Part shown: one piece after another, positions 8,892-17,114 of the stretch
Numbering within the stretch: position 1 is the stretch's first letter
Layout: every line of letters begins with the position of its first letter
Assembly (NCBI RefSeq): GCF_010435915.1
Contig: NZ_JAAFZH010000001.1
Location: forward strand, 248,001 to 312,000
Source: Spirosoma terrae
GTDB taxonomy: Bacteria > Bacteroidota > Bacteroidia > Cytophagales > Spirosomataceae
Length of the DNA stretch: 64,000 nucleotides
Direction of reading: 5' to 3'
Notes under the pieces: model-generated
What the model saw: the letters and a program-made list of their open reading frames with translations, nothing else
What the model was told of the DNA's origin: nothing
Databases searched by the model: none
Made by a program: the position numbers and the translations under genes

Positions 8892-9083
8892 TTAGTATCG
8901 GTTGGCGGGTTAGGTAATATTACTTCGGTAAGTCTCCTTAGTCTGTATCCATTCTGTTGTTGATAGCTTTTGTCAGGTAATTTGTAACGGATAAATTCAT
9001 GTCATTTGGGGATAGCCTGCCCAGCAATACAAGTTCAATAAACGTATCGATTCAATGGATTGATGGTTTAGCATAGTTTCTTT

Positions 9084-9112
9084 CATAGGATTTAGAGAAT
9101 CTGAATCCTATG
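9084..9112. repeat. Inverted repeat before the DUF952 gene
   Basis: CATAGGATT (9084-9092) and AATCCTATG (9104-9112) are perfect 9-base arms with an 11-base loop. It has no T-tract, so it may be an operator or a hairpin in the leader rather than a terminator. Confidence 0.45.
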
Positions 9113-9169
9113 GGTTGATTTTAAATAGACGTAAGAGCGACGGCTAAACATAACCTTCAAAAGGGTAAA

Positions 9170-9469
9170 ATGGACTTGATTTATCATATTGTTCAGGACG
9201 GTAACTGGACGAAATACCAACAGAAATCGTATTACGAAGCAGATAGTCTTCAGACTGAGGGCTTTATTCACTTATCGAAAAAAGATCAGGTTCCGGGCGT
9301 CCTCGAGCGATATTATCAGGGCGTACCGGATTTATTGTTAGTACATATTGATGCTGGTCGTTTGGTTGGAGAATTAAAATATGAAGTTTCTACCAATGAT
9401 GAGCAGTTTCCCCATTTGTATGGTCCTCTTAACAAGGATGCAGTTGTAGCCGTGGAACGTATAAGCTAA
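9170..9469 (+). CDS. DUF952 family protein
   Basis: A 99-residue cytoplasmic protein matching DUF952 along its full length. Signatures are IYHIVQDGNW at the start, LQTEGFIHLSKKDQV in the middle, LLVHIDAGRL, and FPHLYGPLNKDAVV at the end. The family has an ADP-ribosyltransferase-like fold in some structural comparisons, but no biochemical role is established. ATG at 9170 places the family's first strand immediately. No neighbour points to a function. Confidence 0.85.
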   Translation: MDLIYHIVQDGNWTKYQQKSYYEADSLQTEGFIHLSKKDQVPGVLERYYQGVPDLLLVHIDAGRLVGELKYEVSTNDEQFPHLYGPLNKDAVVAVERIS

Positions 9470-9599
9470 TCGATAAGTCGGAGGGTAGTGGTGCGTTCAG
9501 GATCGTTTAGATGTCAGACCTACTACGTAGCGTACCGGCCTAATGATTGTTAAAAGCCAGTTTCCGAGAGTATGTAGTTGAAAAACGTGTAGCCCAGTA

Positions 9600-11087
9600 A
9601 TGAAAAAAAGCGTAGTATATAGTTTTCTCTTACTAGTTTCCTGTACCGTACTAAAGGCACAAACAACGCCTGTTAATCCGCCGGGTGGCTCCGTAACTGT
9701 CCAGCCAGGTTCTCTACCCGCTGGTACATCTGGAACGGTACAATCGCAGGCACCGGCTATATCAGAAAGCCCGACGTCCACAGCTACCACATCGCCAGGC
9801 ACGGATGCTCCGGTTCCCGCGTTGACAATTACTGGTTTTCGGCGTTTTAACGATCCAACGCTCGAATCATTGATCCAGTTGGGACTAGATAATAGCCCCA
9901 ATATAAAATCAGCACTAAGTCGGTTGGAAGAAGCGCGTATTCGGGTGAAAGTAGCTCAGTCTTTTTTAGCTCCTTCGATACGTAGCTCTCTATTAGTAAC
10001 GACGCAAAGTTTGTCGGAGCGCCGTCCGCTTACTATTTCTACCGCAGACCAACTACCCCGGTTTCAATTGAATACATTCCAGGTTCTGCCAATTGATGCA
10101 AGCTATGAGCTGGATTTATTCAAACGTATCCGTAATAGTATCACGGTGGCTGATCTGCAGGCCCAGGCGAGCGATGCTGATGTCCAGTCATTTCGACTGA
10201 CACTAGCGTCCGACATTGCCCGGACCTATATGCTTATTCGGGGTAATGATGCTGAACAGGCGGTTTTTCGTCGGAATATTCAATCCAGAGACACTACATT
10301 GTCAATTATTCGTGAACGCTTCCGGGTAGGTCTTATTAGCCAGATTGATGTGCAACGTGCCGAAACGGATTATGCAACACTCCAGGTTACGTTAAAAGGT
10401 CTCGAGCGGGCCCGGCTTGAGTTGGTGAATGGATTAGCCCAGTTATGCGCTCAGGACCCAAACCAGTTTTCGGTACCAGTTGGTACGTTGCCTACCGACG
10501 TACCGTCGTATCCTTACGCGGCTGTAGCGGTTGAGCAACTTCAGCGTCGACCAGATTTGTTACAGTTTGTTCGCCAGAATCAGGTAGCCAATGCGCAGGT
10601 TACGCTTCAACAATCGACCACGCTACCGCGTGTTACGTTGGTAGGGTCAGGTGGTTTGTTGTCGGGGCGGGTAGGCCCCTGGCTGACACCGAGCAGCGCT
10701 ACGTATCTGGTCGGTATTAATGCGTCGGTTCCGCTCTACGAAGGGCATCGGGCTAAACAGAACATTGCACTCTCCAAACAAATGGCTCAAACCAGTCAGC
10801 AAACGTATCAGCAGGCATTGCAATTGGCTCAGCGCGATGCAGAAACGGCGCTGGACAATCTAACGTTATTACGACAGCAAATAGAATTGCAAAACCAGAC
10901 GTTATCACTGGCGAGACGTACGGAGTTATATAATCGGGAATTATATGTGCGTGGGCTTGCTACGTATCTGGAAGTTCTTGATGCTCAGCGGACTATTTTA
11001 ACCTCTGAGCAGCAAATGGTTCAGTTAAGAAGCCAGGAAACCCAGTTTGCCATAGCGTTACTGAGAGCGGTGGGTGGTGACTGGTAG
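9600..11087 (+). CDS. TolC/NodT-family outer-membrane efflux channel protein
   Basis: A 495-residue outer-membrane factor with a signal peptide ending near LKAQT. A Pro/Thr/Ser-rich stretch follows (about 22-75), then two OEP domains (about 85-290 and 300-490). Recognisable segments are LIQLGLDNSPNIK, VQRAETDYATLQ, RRPDLLQ and YLEVLDAQRTILTSEQQ. Such proteins normally form trimeric channels with an RND pump and a periplasmic adaptor, but neither is encoded next to it. The usual NodT lipobox Cys is not placed right after a signal core, so lipidation is unclear. Its pump partner cannot be inferred. Confidence 0.88.
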   Translation: MKKSVVYSFLLLVSCTVLKAQTTPVNPPGGSVTVQPGSLPAGTSGTVQSQAPAISESPTSTATTSPGTDAPVPALTITGFRRFNDPTLESLIQLGLDNSPNIKSALSRLEEARIRVKVAQSFLAPSIRSSLLVTTQSLSERRPLTISTADQLPRFQLNTFQVLPIDASYELDLFKRIRNSITVADLQAQASDADVQSFRLTLASDIARTYMLIRGNDAEQAVFRRNIQSRDTTLSIIRERFRVGLISQIDVQRAETDYATLQVTLKGLERARLELVNGLAQLCAQDPNQFSVPVGTLPTDVPSYPYAAVAVEQLQRRPDLLQFVRQNQVANAQVTLQQSTTLPRVTLVGSGGLLSGRVGPWLTPSSATYLVGINASVPLYEGHRAKQNIALSKQMAQTSQQTYQQALQLAQRDAETALDNLTLLRQQIELQNQTLSLARRTELYNRELYVRGLATYLEVLDAQRTILTSEQQMVQLRSQETQFAIALLRAVGGDW

Positions 11088-11114
11088 TTTCGTTAGTTGG
11101 TTTTTGAGAAACAA

Positions 11115-11158
11115 AATGATCGAATAGTAGCTGACTAGCTGATTGTTCGATTATTTTT
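11115..11158 (+). terminator. Terminator after the TolC-type gene
   Basis: AATGATCGAA pairs with TTCGATTATT (one G-U), with an inner TAGCT repeat, followed by a T-run. Confidence 0.5.
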
Positions 11159-11269
11159 GCTCGTAAAACCATTGTTTCACTGCCTAAAATTTCAAAACTA
11201 TTGTGAGATTATTAGGTATGATAGTGGCAACTTGGGTTATAATCCCTATATATTTTAAGGAAATTATCG

Positions 11270-12340
11270 ATGAATAATACGTATGTAATCATCATGGCAG
11301 GAGGAGTCGGAACGCGGTTCTGGCCTTTTAGCCGAACAAGTTACCCGAAACAGTTTCATGATGTTTTAGGCACTGGTCGTACCCTTCTTCAACAAACAGC
11401 GGATCGTTTCAATGGTGTTTGTCCACCCGAAAATATCTATATCGTTACCAGTTCGCTCTACAAAGATCTTTGTCAGCAGCAGCTACCCCAGCTGACTGAC
11501 GAACAGGTTTTGTGCGAACCGGTGGCTCGGAATACAGCGCCCTGTATTGCCTATGCGTGCTACAAAATTGCCCAGCGCGATCCAGAGGCTAATATTGTGG
11601 TAGCACCAGCCGACCACATTATTCTGAAAGAAGAAGAATTTCAACGGACTATTCTTGCCGCCCTCGATGCTACCAAATCCCAGGATATTCTGGTAACGCT
11701 GGGTATTCAGCCGAGCCGCCCAGATACGGGCTATGGCTATATCCAATACATTCCTGAATCGGGGGATACGGTTAAAAAGGTGAAAACATTTACCGAAAAA
11801 CCACATCTCGAACTCGCTCAACAATTTGTCGATAGTGGAGAGTTTGTTTGGAATGCCGGTATTTTCGTTTGGAATGTACAGGCTATTATAAAAGCTTTCC
11901 AGGCACACCTGCCAGAGGTAGCCGAAATTTTCGAAGAAGGAAAAGAGGCCTATTACACGGAAGCAGAAAAGGCTTTTGTTGATAAAGCGTATTCGCTGAC
12001 TAAAAGCATATCGATCGACAACGGCGTTATGGAGAAGGCGCAGAACGTTTACGTCGTGTTGAGTGAATTTGGCTGGTCTGATCTGGGAACCTGGAAGTCG
12101 TTGTATGAAGTATCCGATAAAAACGACGACCTGAACGTAGTGGATGGTCATGTTCTACTGTACGATACGAAAAACTGTATCATCAAAACACCGAAAGATC
12201 GACTAGTAGCCATCAATGGCCTGGACGGATTTATTGTCGCCGAATACGATAATGTGCTTATGATTTGTCGTAAAGAGGACGAACAGAAAGTGAAAGCTTT
12301 TGTGGCCGACGCCAAAGAAAAAGGCACGCATTTTGTGTAA
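11270..12340 (+). CDS. manC: Mannose-1-phosphate guanylyltransferase
   Basis: A 356-residue GDP-mannose pyrophosphorylase making GDP-mannose from GTP and mannose 1-phosphate for glycan synthesis. The nucleotidyltransferase signature GGVGTRFWPFSR (residues 11-22) is followed by YPKQF. Later motifs are EPVARNTAPCIAYA, APADHII, GYGYIQ and FTEKP. It lacks the C-terminal cupin isomerase domain, so it is the monofunctional short form. It is not clustered with other sugar-nucleotide genes. GDP-mannose could feed the GT2 enzymes of this window, but that is inference. A clear terminator follows. Confidence 0.93.
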   Translation: MNNTYVIIMAGGVGTRFWPFSRTSYPKQFHDVLGTGRTLLQQTADRFNGVCPPENIYIVTSSLYKDLCQQQLPQLTDEQVLCEPVARNTAPCIAYACYKIAQRDPEANIVVAPADHIILKEEEFQRTILAALDATKSQDILVTLGIQPSRPDTGYGYIQYIPESGDTVKKVKTFTEKPHLELAQQFVDSGEFVWNAGIFVWNVQAIIKAFQAHLPEVAEIFEEGKEAYYTEAEKAFVDKAYSLTKSISIDNGVMEKAQNVYVVLSEFGWSDLGTWKSLYEVSDKNDDLNVVDGHVLLYDTKNCIIKTPKDRLVAINGLDGFIVAEYDNVLMICRKEDEQKVKAFVADAKEKGTHFV

Positions 12341-12353
12341 ATAAAGATATCTG

Positions 12354-12395
12354 AAAGAAGTGGTGTGATTTCTCCTGATCGCACCACTTCTTTAT
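12354..12395 (+). terminator. Terminator of manC
   Basis: AAAGAAGTGGTG and CACCACTTCTTT are perfect 12-base arms, extended inward by four more pairs. Confidence 0.85.
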
Positions 12396-12522
12396 TTATA
12401 ACCATTGATAACGTAACTCCCTGAAGAAGTTGCTCGGATTGGTGGAAACTAACGTAGCGCGGCAAAAAAAATAGGACTGATTACGTCAGACGGAACAAGA
12501 CAAAAAAGAAAGAGTCTTTTGT

Positions 12523-12530
12523 TAGATTTG
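12523..12530 (+). promoter_or_regulatory. -7 element of the 12549 gene
   Basis: TAGATTTG, 19 bases before the GTG start. No clear -33 element. Confidence 0.4.
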
Positions 12531-12548
12531 TGAACTGTTTATTCGCTT

Positions 12549-13139
12549 GTGAAAAGAATAGCTCTATTTTTATCAATCTGCCTGGGCATAATTGGTTTAC
12601 TGACCGATTGCAAAGATACGTCCCAGGAGTTTTCGCCTGGTGCTGGTGATCAGCGCTTAGTTGGTACCTGGCAGCTTGCCGAACGACGATTTCCGGCAGA
12701 TTCTGTTAGTGAAGATAAAAGCTATAATTATGGTTTCATTATTGTTGATAAGCAGCAAGTAAAGATCACTCTTGATTCGACCGTAACTCGCCGTTATTGG
12801 CCAATAGATAATACGTTGTATTATCAAATCGAAGCCGGAAATACACTGATTTTTGACAAGAAAAAAGAGCTACTGGAAGTTGTCCAAGGACAGCAAACCC
12901 TTTCTTTTAGCGCGGATGGCAAACTGACGGCAGAAGGAAATGAAATGAGTTATTATAACCCGATCAAATATTATCGGGTGGACTCTACGTATCAGGAGGG
13001 TTTGGGTGTTAATCTGTACATCAGCACGAACCGGGCTAATCAATATTTCAGACAGGGAATCGCATTTGATGGCGACATGCTAGTATTAAAGCCTAAATGC
13101 GAAGGGAACTGTTACCTGAAATTTTCACGGGTACGATAA
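12549..13139 (+). CDS. Exported lipocalin-like hypothetical protein
   Basis: A 196-residue protein starting with GTG, with a signal peptide (KRIALFLSICLGIIGLL) and a Cys at residue 21. TDC is not a standard lipobox, so lipid attachment is uncertain. After the leader, LVGTWQLAERRF resembles the first strand of lipocalin-like domains common in Bacteroidota lipoproteins. The rest is beta-rich with repeated short polar strands. No catalytic motif is visible. The GTG start is supported by the TAGATTTG element just before it. The beta-lactamase-like gene begins 47 bases later, so they may be co-transcribed. Confidence 0.65.
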   Translation: MKRIALFLSICLGIIGLLTDCKDTSQEFSPGAGDQRLVGTWQLAERRFPADSVSEDKSYNYGFIIVDKQQVKITLDSTVTRRYWPIDNTLYYQIEAGNTLIFDKKKELLEVVQGQQTLSFSADGKLTAEGNEMSYYNPIKYYRVDSTYQEGLGVNLYISTNRANQYFRQGIAFDGDMLVLKPKCEGNCYLKFSRVR

Positions 13140-13186
13140 GAGTTGCTGTTTATAGTCACTCATCACGTCTAAAAGTTGCTACACGA

Positions 13187-14101
13187 ATGAAGTTTCTGAA
13201 CCGTCAGACAATCTTTTTGATTGCCAGTGTTTTGTGCATGTCCATGCCCGTTGCGGTTAGTTGGGCCCAGTCTAAGAAAAAAGTAGAACACCTCCGAAAG
13301 CAGGTCAATCAGGAACTAGCGAAACAGCCCGGTGTTTTCGCGGTGGCCTTCAAAGATTTGGGAACAGGACAGGAGCTGCTCATTCGGGAACGCGAGGAAT
13401 TTCATGCCGCCAGCACCATGAAAACGCCTGTTATGATCGAAATTTATAAGCAGGCGGCTCAGAAACGTCTGTCTCTCGACGATTCAATTACGATCAAAAC
13501 AGAATTTAAAAGTATTGTGGATGGGAGCCCGTATACGCTGGATGCAAAAACAGATAGCGATACAAGCATCTACAAGTACGTTGGGACGAAACGTACCATC
13601 GATTCATTGGTTTACGATATGATTATCTGGAGTAGCAACCTGGCTACCAATCTGGTCATCGAACTGGCCGATGCCCAGAAAGTAACACAAACCATGCGCG
13701 AGATGGGCGCAAACGATATTCAGGTACGTCGAGGAGTGGAAGATTCGAAGGCGTTTGCGCAGGGGCTCAACAATACAACTACCGCCTATGATCTCATGGT
13801 AATTTTTGAGAAAATTGCACTGGGTAAGGCCGTGAGCCCTGCTGCGTCAGAAGCGATGATCAAGACATTGCTTGACCAGCGCTTCAAGACGAAAATTCCC
13901 GCCAAATTGCCGAAAGACGTAAAGGTTGCTCACAAAACCGGTTCCATCAAAGGCGTTCTGCACGATTCTGGCATTGTGTTTCTTCCGGACGGTCGTAAAT
14001 ATGTACTCGTGCTTTTATCAAAAGACATTCAGAACGAACAGGCCGTTGAGAACGTAATGGCTACTGTATCTAAACTGATCTACGACTACGTAAAAGGATA
14101 A
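13187..14101 (+). CDS. Class A beta-lactamase-like serine hydrolase
   Basis: A 304-residue exported protein (signal peptide ends at SWAQ) of the beta-lactamase/transpeptidase fold, PF13354 type. Active-site motifs are STMK (SxxK nucleophile), SSN (SxN) in IIWSSNLATN, and HKTGSIKG (KTG triad). The omega-loop of true class A enzymes, ExxLN, is not plain: the region reads RRGVEDSKAF then GLNNTT. It may therefore be a peptidase or a penicillin-interacting protein rather than a real beta-lactamase. ATG at 13187 directly precedes the signal peptide; an upstream start at 13097 overlaps the preceding gene. It ends 12 bases from thiL (convergent). Confidence 0.8.
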   Translation: MKFLNRQTIFLIASVLCMSMPVAVSWAQSKKKVEHLRKQVNQELAKQPGVFAVAFKDLGTGQELLIREREEFHAASTMKTPVMIEIYKQAAQKRLSLDDSITIKTEFKSIVDGSPYTLDAKTDSDTSIYKYVGTKRTIDSLVYDMIIWSSNLATNLVIELADAQKVTQTMREMGANDIQVRRGVEDSKAFAQGLNNTTTAYDLMVIFEKIALGKAVSPAASEAMIKTLLDQRFKTKIPAKLPKDVKVAHKTGSIKGVLHDSGIVFLPDGRKYVLVLLSKDIQNEQAVENVMATVSKLIYDYVKG

Positions 14102-14113
14102 ATCCCCGCTCTA

Positions 14114-15142
14114 TTATTTCTGGAAGCTCTCCCAGCCCTGCGCCCGAATAGGCGTTTGCTGGCCCGCTTTGGTGGCTAATACTAATTGATTCGGATCGGC
14201 GGTCAGATAACCAATTGCCGTGATTCTTGCGTTTGTAGAAAGCTTATCGAATTCCTGCGGACGAACCGTAAACAGGAGTTCATAATCTTCGCCACCATTC
14301 AAAGCCGCCGTAATTGGGCTAATCTTAAACTCATCGGCTGCCAGATGCGTCTGATCGTCGATGGGGATGTTTTCGTCAAAAATGACAGCCCCCGTTCCCG
14401 ATTGCCTGCAAATATGGAGAAGTTCAGACGCCAGACCATCTGACACATCGATCATGGCCGTTGGGCGGATGCCCAGATCGCGAAGCTCATGAACAATGTC
14501 TGTACGAGCTTCAGGACGAAGCTGACGTTGCATCAGATACGAACGTTCTTCGGTAAGGCTTGGCTGCATATTGGGGTCGGCCAGAAAAACCTGTTTTTCC
14601 CGTTCCAGCAGTTGCAGGCCGAGATAGGCCGCTCCTAAGTCGCCGGTAACGCAAATGACATCGTTGGGCTGGGCCGTGTTCCGATACGTAATAAGGTCTT
14701 TAGGCACTTTGCCCAAGACCGCAATCGATATAACCAGACCCGAGCGAGACGACGTAGTGTCTCCACCTACCAGATCAACCTTATAATCTTCGCAGGCCGC
14801 CCGTATTCCGGCGTATAATTCATCGACCGCTTCGACCGTAAAACGACTACTCAACGCCAGACTTACGGTAAGCTGAACGGGCAGGCCATTCATAGCGGCA
14901 ATATCCGATACGTTAACGGCTATAGCTTTGTAGCCAAGGTGTTTGAGTGGAACATACATGAGGTCGAAATGGACGCCCTCGACCAGCATATCTGTTGCTA
15001 ATAAACCATAGTCATCTCCCCAGTCAAAAACTGCCGCATCGTCGCCAATGCTACGTACTGTTTCGGGGTGTATAATTGCTGGGCTGGCCTGCTGAATACG
15101 ATCAATCAGGCCAAATTCGCCAATGGAATTAAGATTTGTCAT
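14114..15142 (-). CDS. thiL: Thiamine-monophosphate kinase
   Basis: A 342-residue AIR-synthase-fold kinase that makes thiamine diphosphate from thiamine monophosphate and ATP. Signatures include IGDDAAVFDW, VSDIAAMNG, LVGGDTTSS and MIDVSDGLASEL. Length is normal and the start is unambiguous. It stands apart from other thiamine genes. Upstream on the same strand is a small lipoprotein gene separated by a terminator, so thiL is probably transcribed from its own promoter between them. Confidence 0.95.
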   Translation of the reverse strand: MTNLNSIGEFGLIDRIQQASPAIIHPETVRSIGDDAAVFDWGDDYGLLATDMLVEGVHFDLMYVPLKHLGYKAIAVNVSDIAAMNGLPVQLTVSLALSSRFTVEAVDELYAGIRAACEDYKVDLVGGDTTSSRSGLVISIAVLGKVPKDLITYRNTAQPNDVICVTGDLGAAYLGLQLLEREKQVFLADPNMQPSLTEERSYLMQRQLRPEARTDIVHELRDLGIRPTAMIDVSDGLASELLHICRQSGTGAVIFDENIPIDDQTHLAADEFKISPITAALNGGEDYELLFTVRPQEFDKLSTNARITAIGYLTADPNQLVLATKAGQQTPIRAQGWESFQK

Positions 15143-15183
15143 AAAAGTCTGCAGGGGCTACAACGTAATGGCTCGTATATCGA

Positions 15184-15220
15184 CAAAAAAGCCGCCCCGC
15201 TTGACCTACGGAACGGCTTA
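15184..15220 (-). terminator. Terminator of the small lipoprotein gene
   Basis: Read on the minus strand, AAGCCG-TT-CCG pairs with CGG-GG-CGGCTT and is followed by a T6 run. It has an internal mismatch loop. Confidence 0.7.
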
Positions 15221-15243
15221 ACGCTGAAAATGGTTTGCTGACC

Positions 15244-15690
15244 CTATGGGTTAGATAGCGTGTACTTGGCAATTTTGTTGCCTATTTTTTGGCTGGCTGT
15301 CGTAGCGGTAATAACCAATTCGTTATCGCTGATGGAGTTAATCGTGAACTCAAGCGTGCCATTGGCACCGGTTGGCGAAGGATTCAGGTTGGTCAGCACA
15401 AGACGCGTATCGCTGGGAACAGAATATTGGCCTGTAAATACGTTGCCGTACAGGTCGGTATATTTTACAGTAGGTGCTGCACTGAGGTCCAACTGAAATT
15501 TAGAATAGTCGGAAGCATTGCTAGTACCACCTTTGGTATATACTGTTGCGTTATCATGATCTACCGTACGAGCAGTCCATACTTTAGCGATCCGCTCAGA
15601 AACAGGCGGGGTTTTTGAACCACCGCAACCCATCAGTAAGCCAACAAGCAAGGTTATCGATAGAAAAGCGATGAGGGGAGTCTTTCTCAT
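15244..15690 (-). CDS. Hypothetical lipoprotein
   Basis: A 148-residue exported lipoprotein with a clear leader and lipobox LLMGC followed by GG. The mature part begins with a variable Ser/Pro stretch, then a beta-rich domain. WTARTVDHDNATVY resembles the first strand of small lipocalin-like Bacteroidota proteins. No known catalytic motif is seen. Monocistronic, with a terminator behind it. Function unknown. Confidence 0.7.
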   Translation of the reverse strand: MRKTPLIAFLSITLLVGLLMGCGGSKTPPVSERIAKVWTARTVDHDNATVYTKGGTSNASDYSKFQLDLSAAPTVKYTDLYGNVFTGQYSVPSDTRLVLTNLNPSPTGANGTLEFTINSISDNELVITATTASQKIGNKIAKYTLSNP

Positions 15691-15798
15691 TGTAAATTGT
15701 TGTATATAAACTCAAGTGGCTAAAGTTAAACTATTTTTGTTGTCACCCGCAAATTCTATGCCTCTAATACGTAATCGTTTTGACTAAACGGACAATCA

Positions 15799-16047
15799 AT
15801 GCCAATCGACCCAACTTTATTACAACGGTATACCCGAGCTCAGCTTGCACTTCGCAATGGGTCCGATCGCGAAGAAATCTGGTGTGCCTATGAAGGCATC
15901 ATCTACGATGTATCAACGTCGCGTTTATGGCGAAACGGCAAGCATTATGAACATTGGGCGGGCCAGGATCTGACTCATGAACTGGCCAATGCTCCTCATG
16001 CTGACTGGGTCTTCGCCAAATTTCCAGCCGTCGGACGGCTTACGTAA
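15799..16047 (+). CDS. Cytochrome b5-like heme/steroid-binding domain protein
   Basis: An 82-residue small cytoplasmic protein matching the cytochrome b5-like fold. The start YTRAQLALRNGSDRE, the core YEGIIYDVSTSRLW, and RNGKHYEHWAGQDLTHEL with APHADWVFAKFPAVGRL at the end follow the pattern of the short single-domain prokaryotic group. Conserved His residues in GKHYEHWAG are candidate heme ligands. Heme binding is inferred. No redox partner is adjacent; the downstream sugar kinase is unrelated. Confidence 0.85.
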   Translation: MPIDPTLLQRYTRAQLALRNGSDREEIWCAYEGIIYDVSTSRLWRNGKHYEHWAGQDLTHELANAPHADWVFAKFPAVGRLT

Positions 16048-16056
16048 CGATTGAGC

Positions 16057-16113
16057 GTTTATGGCTACCCGATAATTAACAAAGGGTTTAACCATAAGCT
16101 GAAAACCATAAAC
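16057..16113. repeat. Short dispersed repeat, TTTATGG family (copy 1)
   Basis: GTTTATGG (16057-16064) and CCATAAAC (16106-16113) form perfect 8-base arms. Related AACCATAAAC strings recur at 17016-17072 and 55991-56081. Confidence 0.45.
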
Positions 16114-16114
16114 C

Positions 16115-16969
16115 ATGAACACATTCCTTATTGCCGATAGCGGTTCTACTAAAACCGACTGGCGGCTTGTATTTCAGGATGGAACAGCTCGTGCTATTCA
16201 AACGAACGGTTTCAATCCCTATTATCAAACAACATCACAGATTTCCGTTACGCTACAGGAACAACTCGTTCCACATCTGGAAAAGGCTCCGGTGTCGGCT
16301 GTTTTTTTCTACGGGGCCGGATGCAGTGGGCCTGCCGTCAATTACATCGTAGCTGATGCATTACAGGCCGTCATGCCTACACTGGATACGATTGAGGTAA
16401 ACAGCGATATGTTAGGGGCCGCCCGTGGTGCGTCGGGACACAAGCCAGGAATTGTGTGTATTCTTGGAACAGGATCAAACGCCTGTTTTTACGATGGTTA
16501 TCAAATAGAGCGCGGAATTCAGACCCTGGGTTTCTGGCTTGGCGACGAAGGGAGTGGAGGTTATCTGGGTAAAACACTTGTTCGTGATTTTTTTCAGGAG
16601 CGATTGCCGAAGCATTTAGCCGATACGTTCAAGAAGCGTTACGCACTGGATCGGGCTACGTTGCTGGAAAATGCATACCAGAAACCCTTTCCAAATCGCT
16701 ATTTCGCGGCTTTTACGCCTTTTTTATCAGAGCATATAGCTGACCGCTACGTAGATACGCTGGTGACCGATGCATTTGAGGTCTTTTTGTCGACCTACGT
16801 AGCTCGGCTACCTGAAGCCCAGCAGTACGCTGTTCATTTTGTCGGGTCAATTGCTCATTATTTTTCGGATCAGCTAAAAAAAGCCGTTGAGGAAACTGCC
16901 TTGTTGATGGGCGACATTATAAAAGCTCCCGCTGAAAAACTGGTTGATTTTCATCGACGAGTTGCTTAG
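16115..16969 (+). CDS. BadF/BcrA-family ATPase, N-acetylglucosamine kinase-like
   Basis: A 284-residue actin-fold sugar kinase. The phosphate-1 loop ADSGSTKTDWRL (residues 7-18), GCSGP, and the adenosine loop GTGSNAC are clear. The motif GDEGSGGYLGK is typical of the NAGK-like branch in Bacteroidota. It would phosphorylate an amino sugar such as GlcNAc in the cytoplasm, perhaps in cell wall recycling; the exact substrate is not proven. No transporter is next to it. Starts at the ATG directly after the repeat arm. Confidence 0.82.
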   Translation: MNTFLIADSGSTKTDWRLVFQDGTARAIQTNGFNPYYQTTSQISVTLQEQLVPHLEKAPVSAVFFYGAGCSGPAVNYIVADALQAVMPTLDTIEVNSDMLGAARGASGHKPGIVCILGTGSNACFYDGYQIERGIQTLGFWLGDEGSGGYLGKTLVRDFFQERLPKHLADTFKKRYALDRATLLENAYQKPFPNRYFAAFTPFLSEHIADRYVDTLVTDAFEVFLSTYVARLPEAQQYAVHFVGSIAHYFSDQLKKAVEETALLMGDIIKAPAEKLVDFHRRVA

Positions 16970-17015
16970 TGTACCTTTGCAACTGGGTTTATGATTGACT
17001 GTTTATTGTTCATAG

Positions 17016-17072
17016 TTTATGGTTTGTTGTTGGGCCTGATTGCTAAGCTAACACAATGAACTATAAACCATA
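17016..17072. repeat. Short dispersed repeat, TTTATGG family (copy 2)
   Basis: TATGGTTT (17018-17025) and AAACCATA (17065-17072) can pair. The 15-base string TTTATGGTTTGTTGT (17016-17030) is identical to 55991-56005. Confidence 0.5.
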
Positions 17073-17114
17073 GACCAAAAACTACATTCACAGACCAATA
17101 CAACCTGAATAGTA

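Noticed and set aside
8729-9169. Possible small RNA or gene in the gap after MarR-GNAT
   Set aside because: Only palindromes were seen; no promoter-terminator pair or coding frame supports it.
11483-12151. Long antisense frame (222 codons) inside manC
   Set aside because: Covered by a convincing manC sequence on the other strand; no family similarity is visible.
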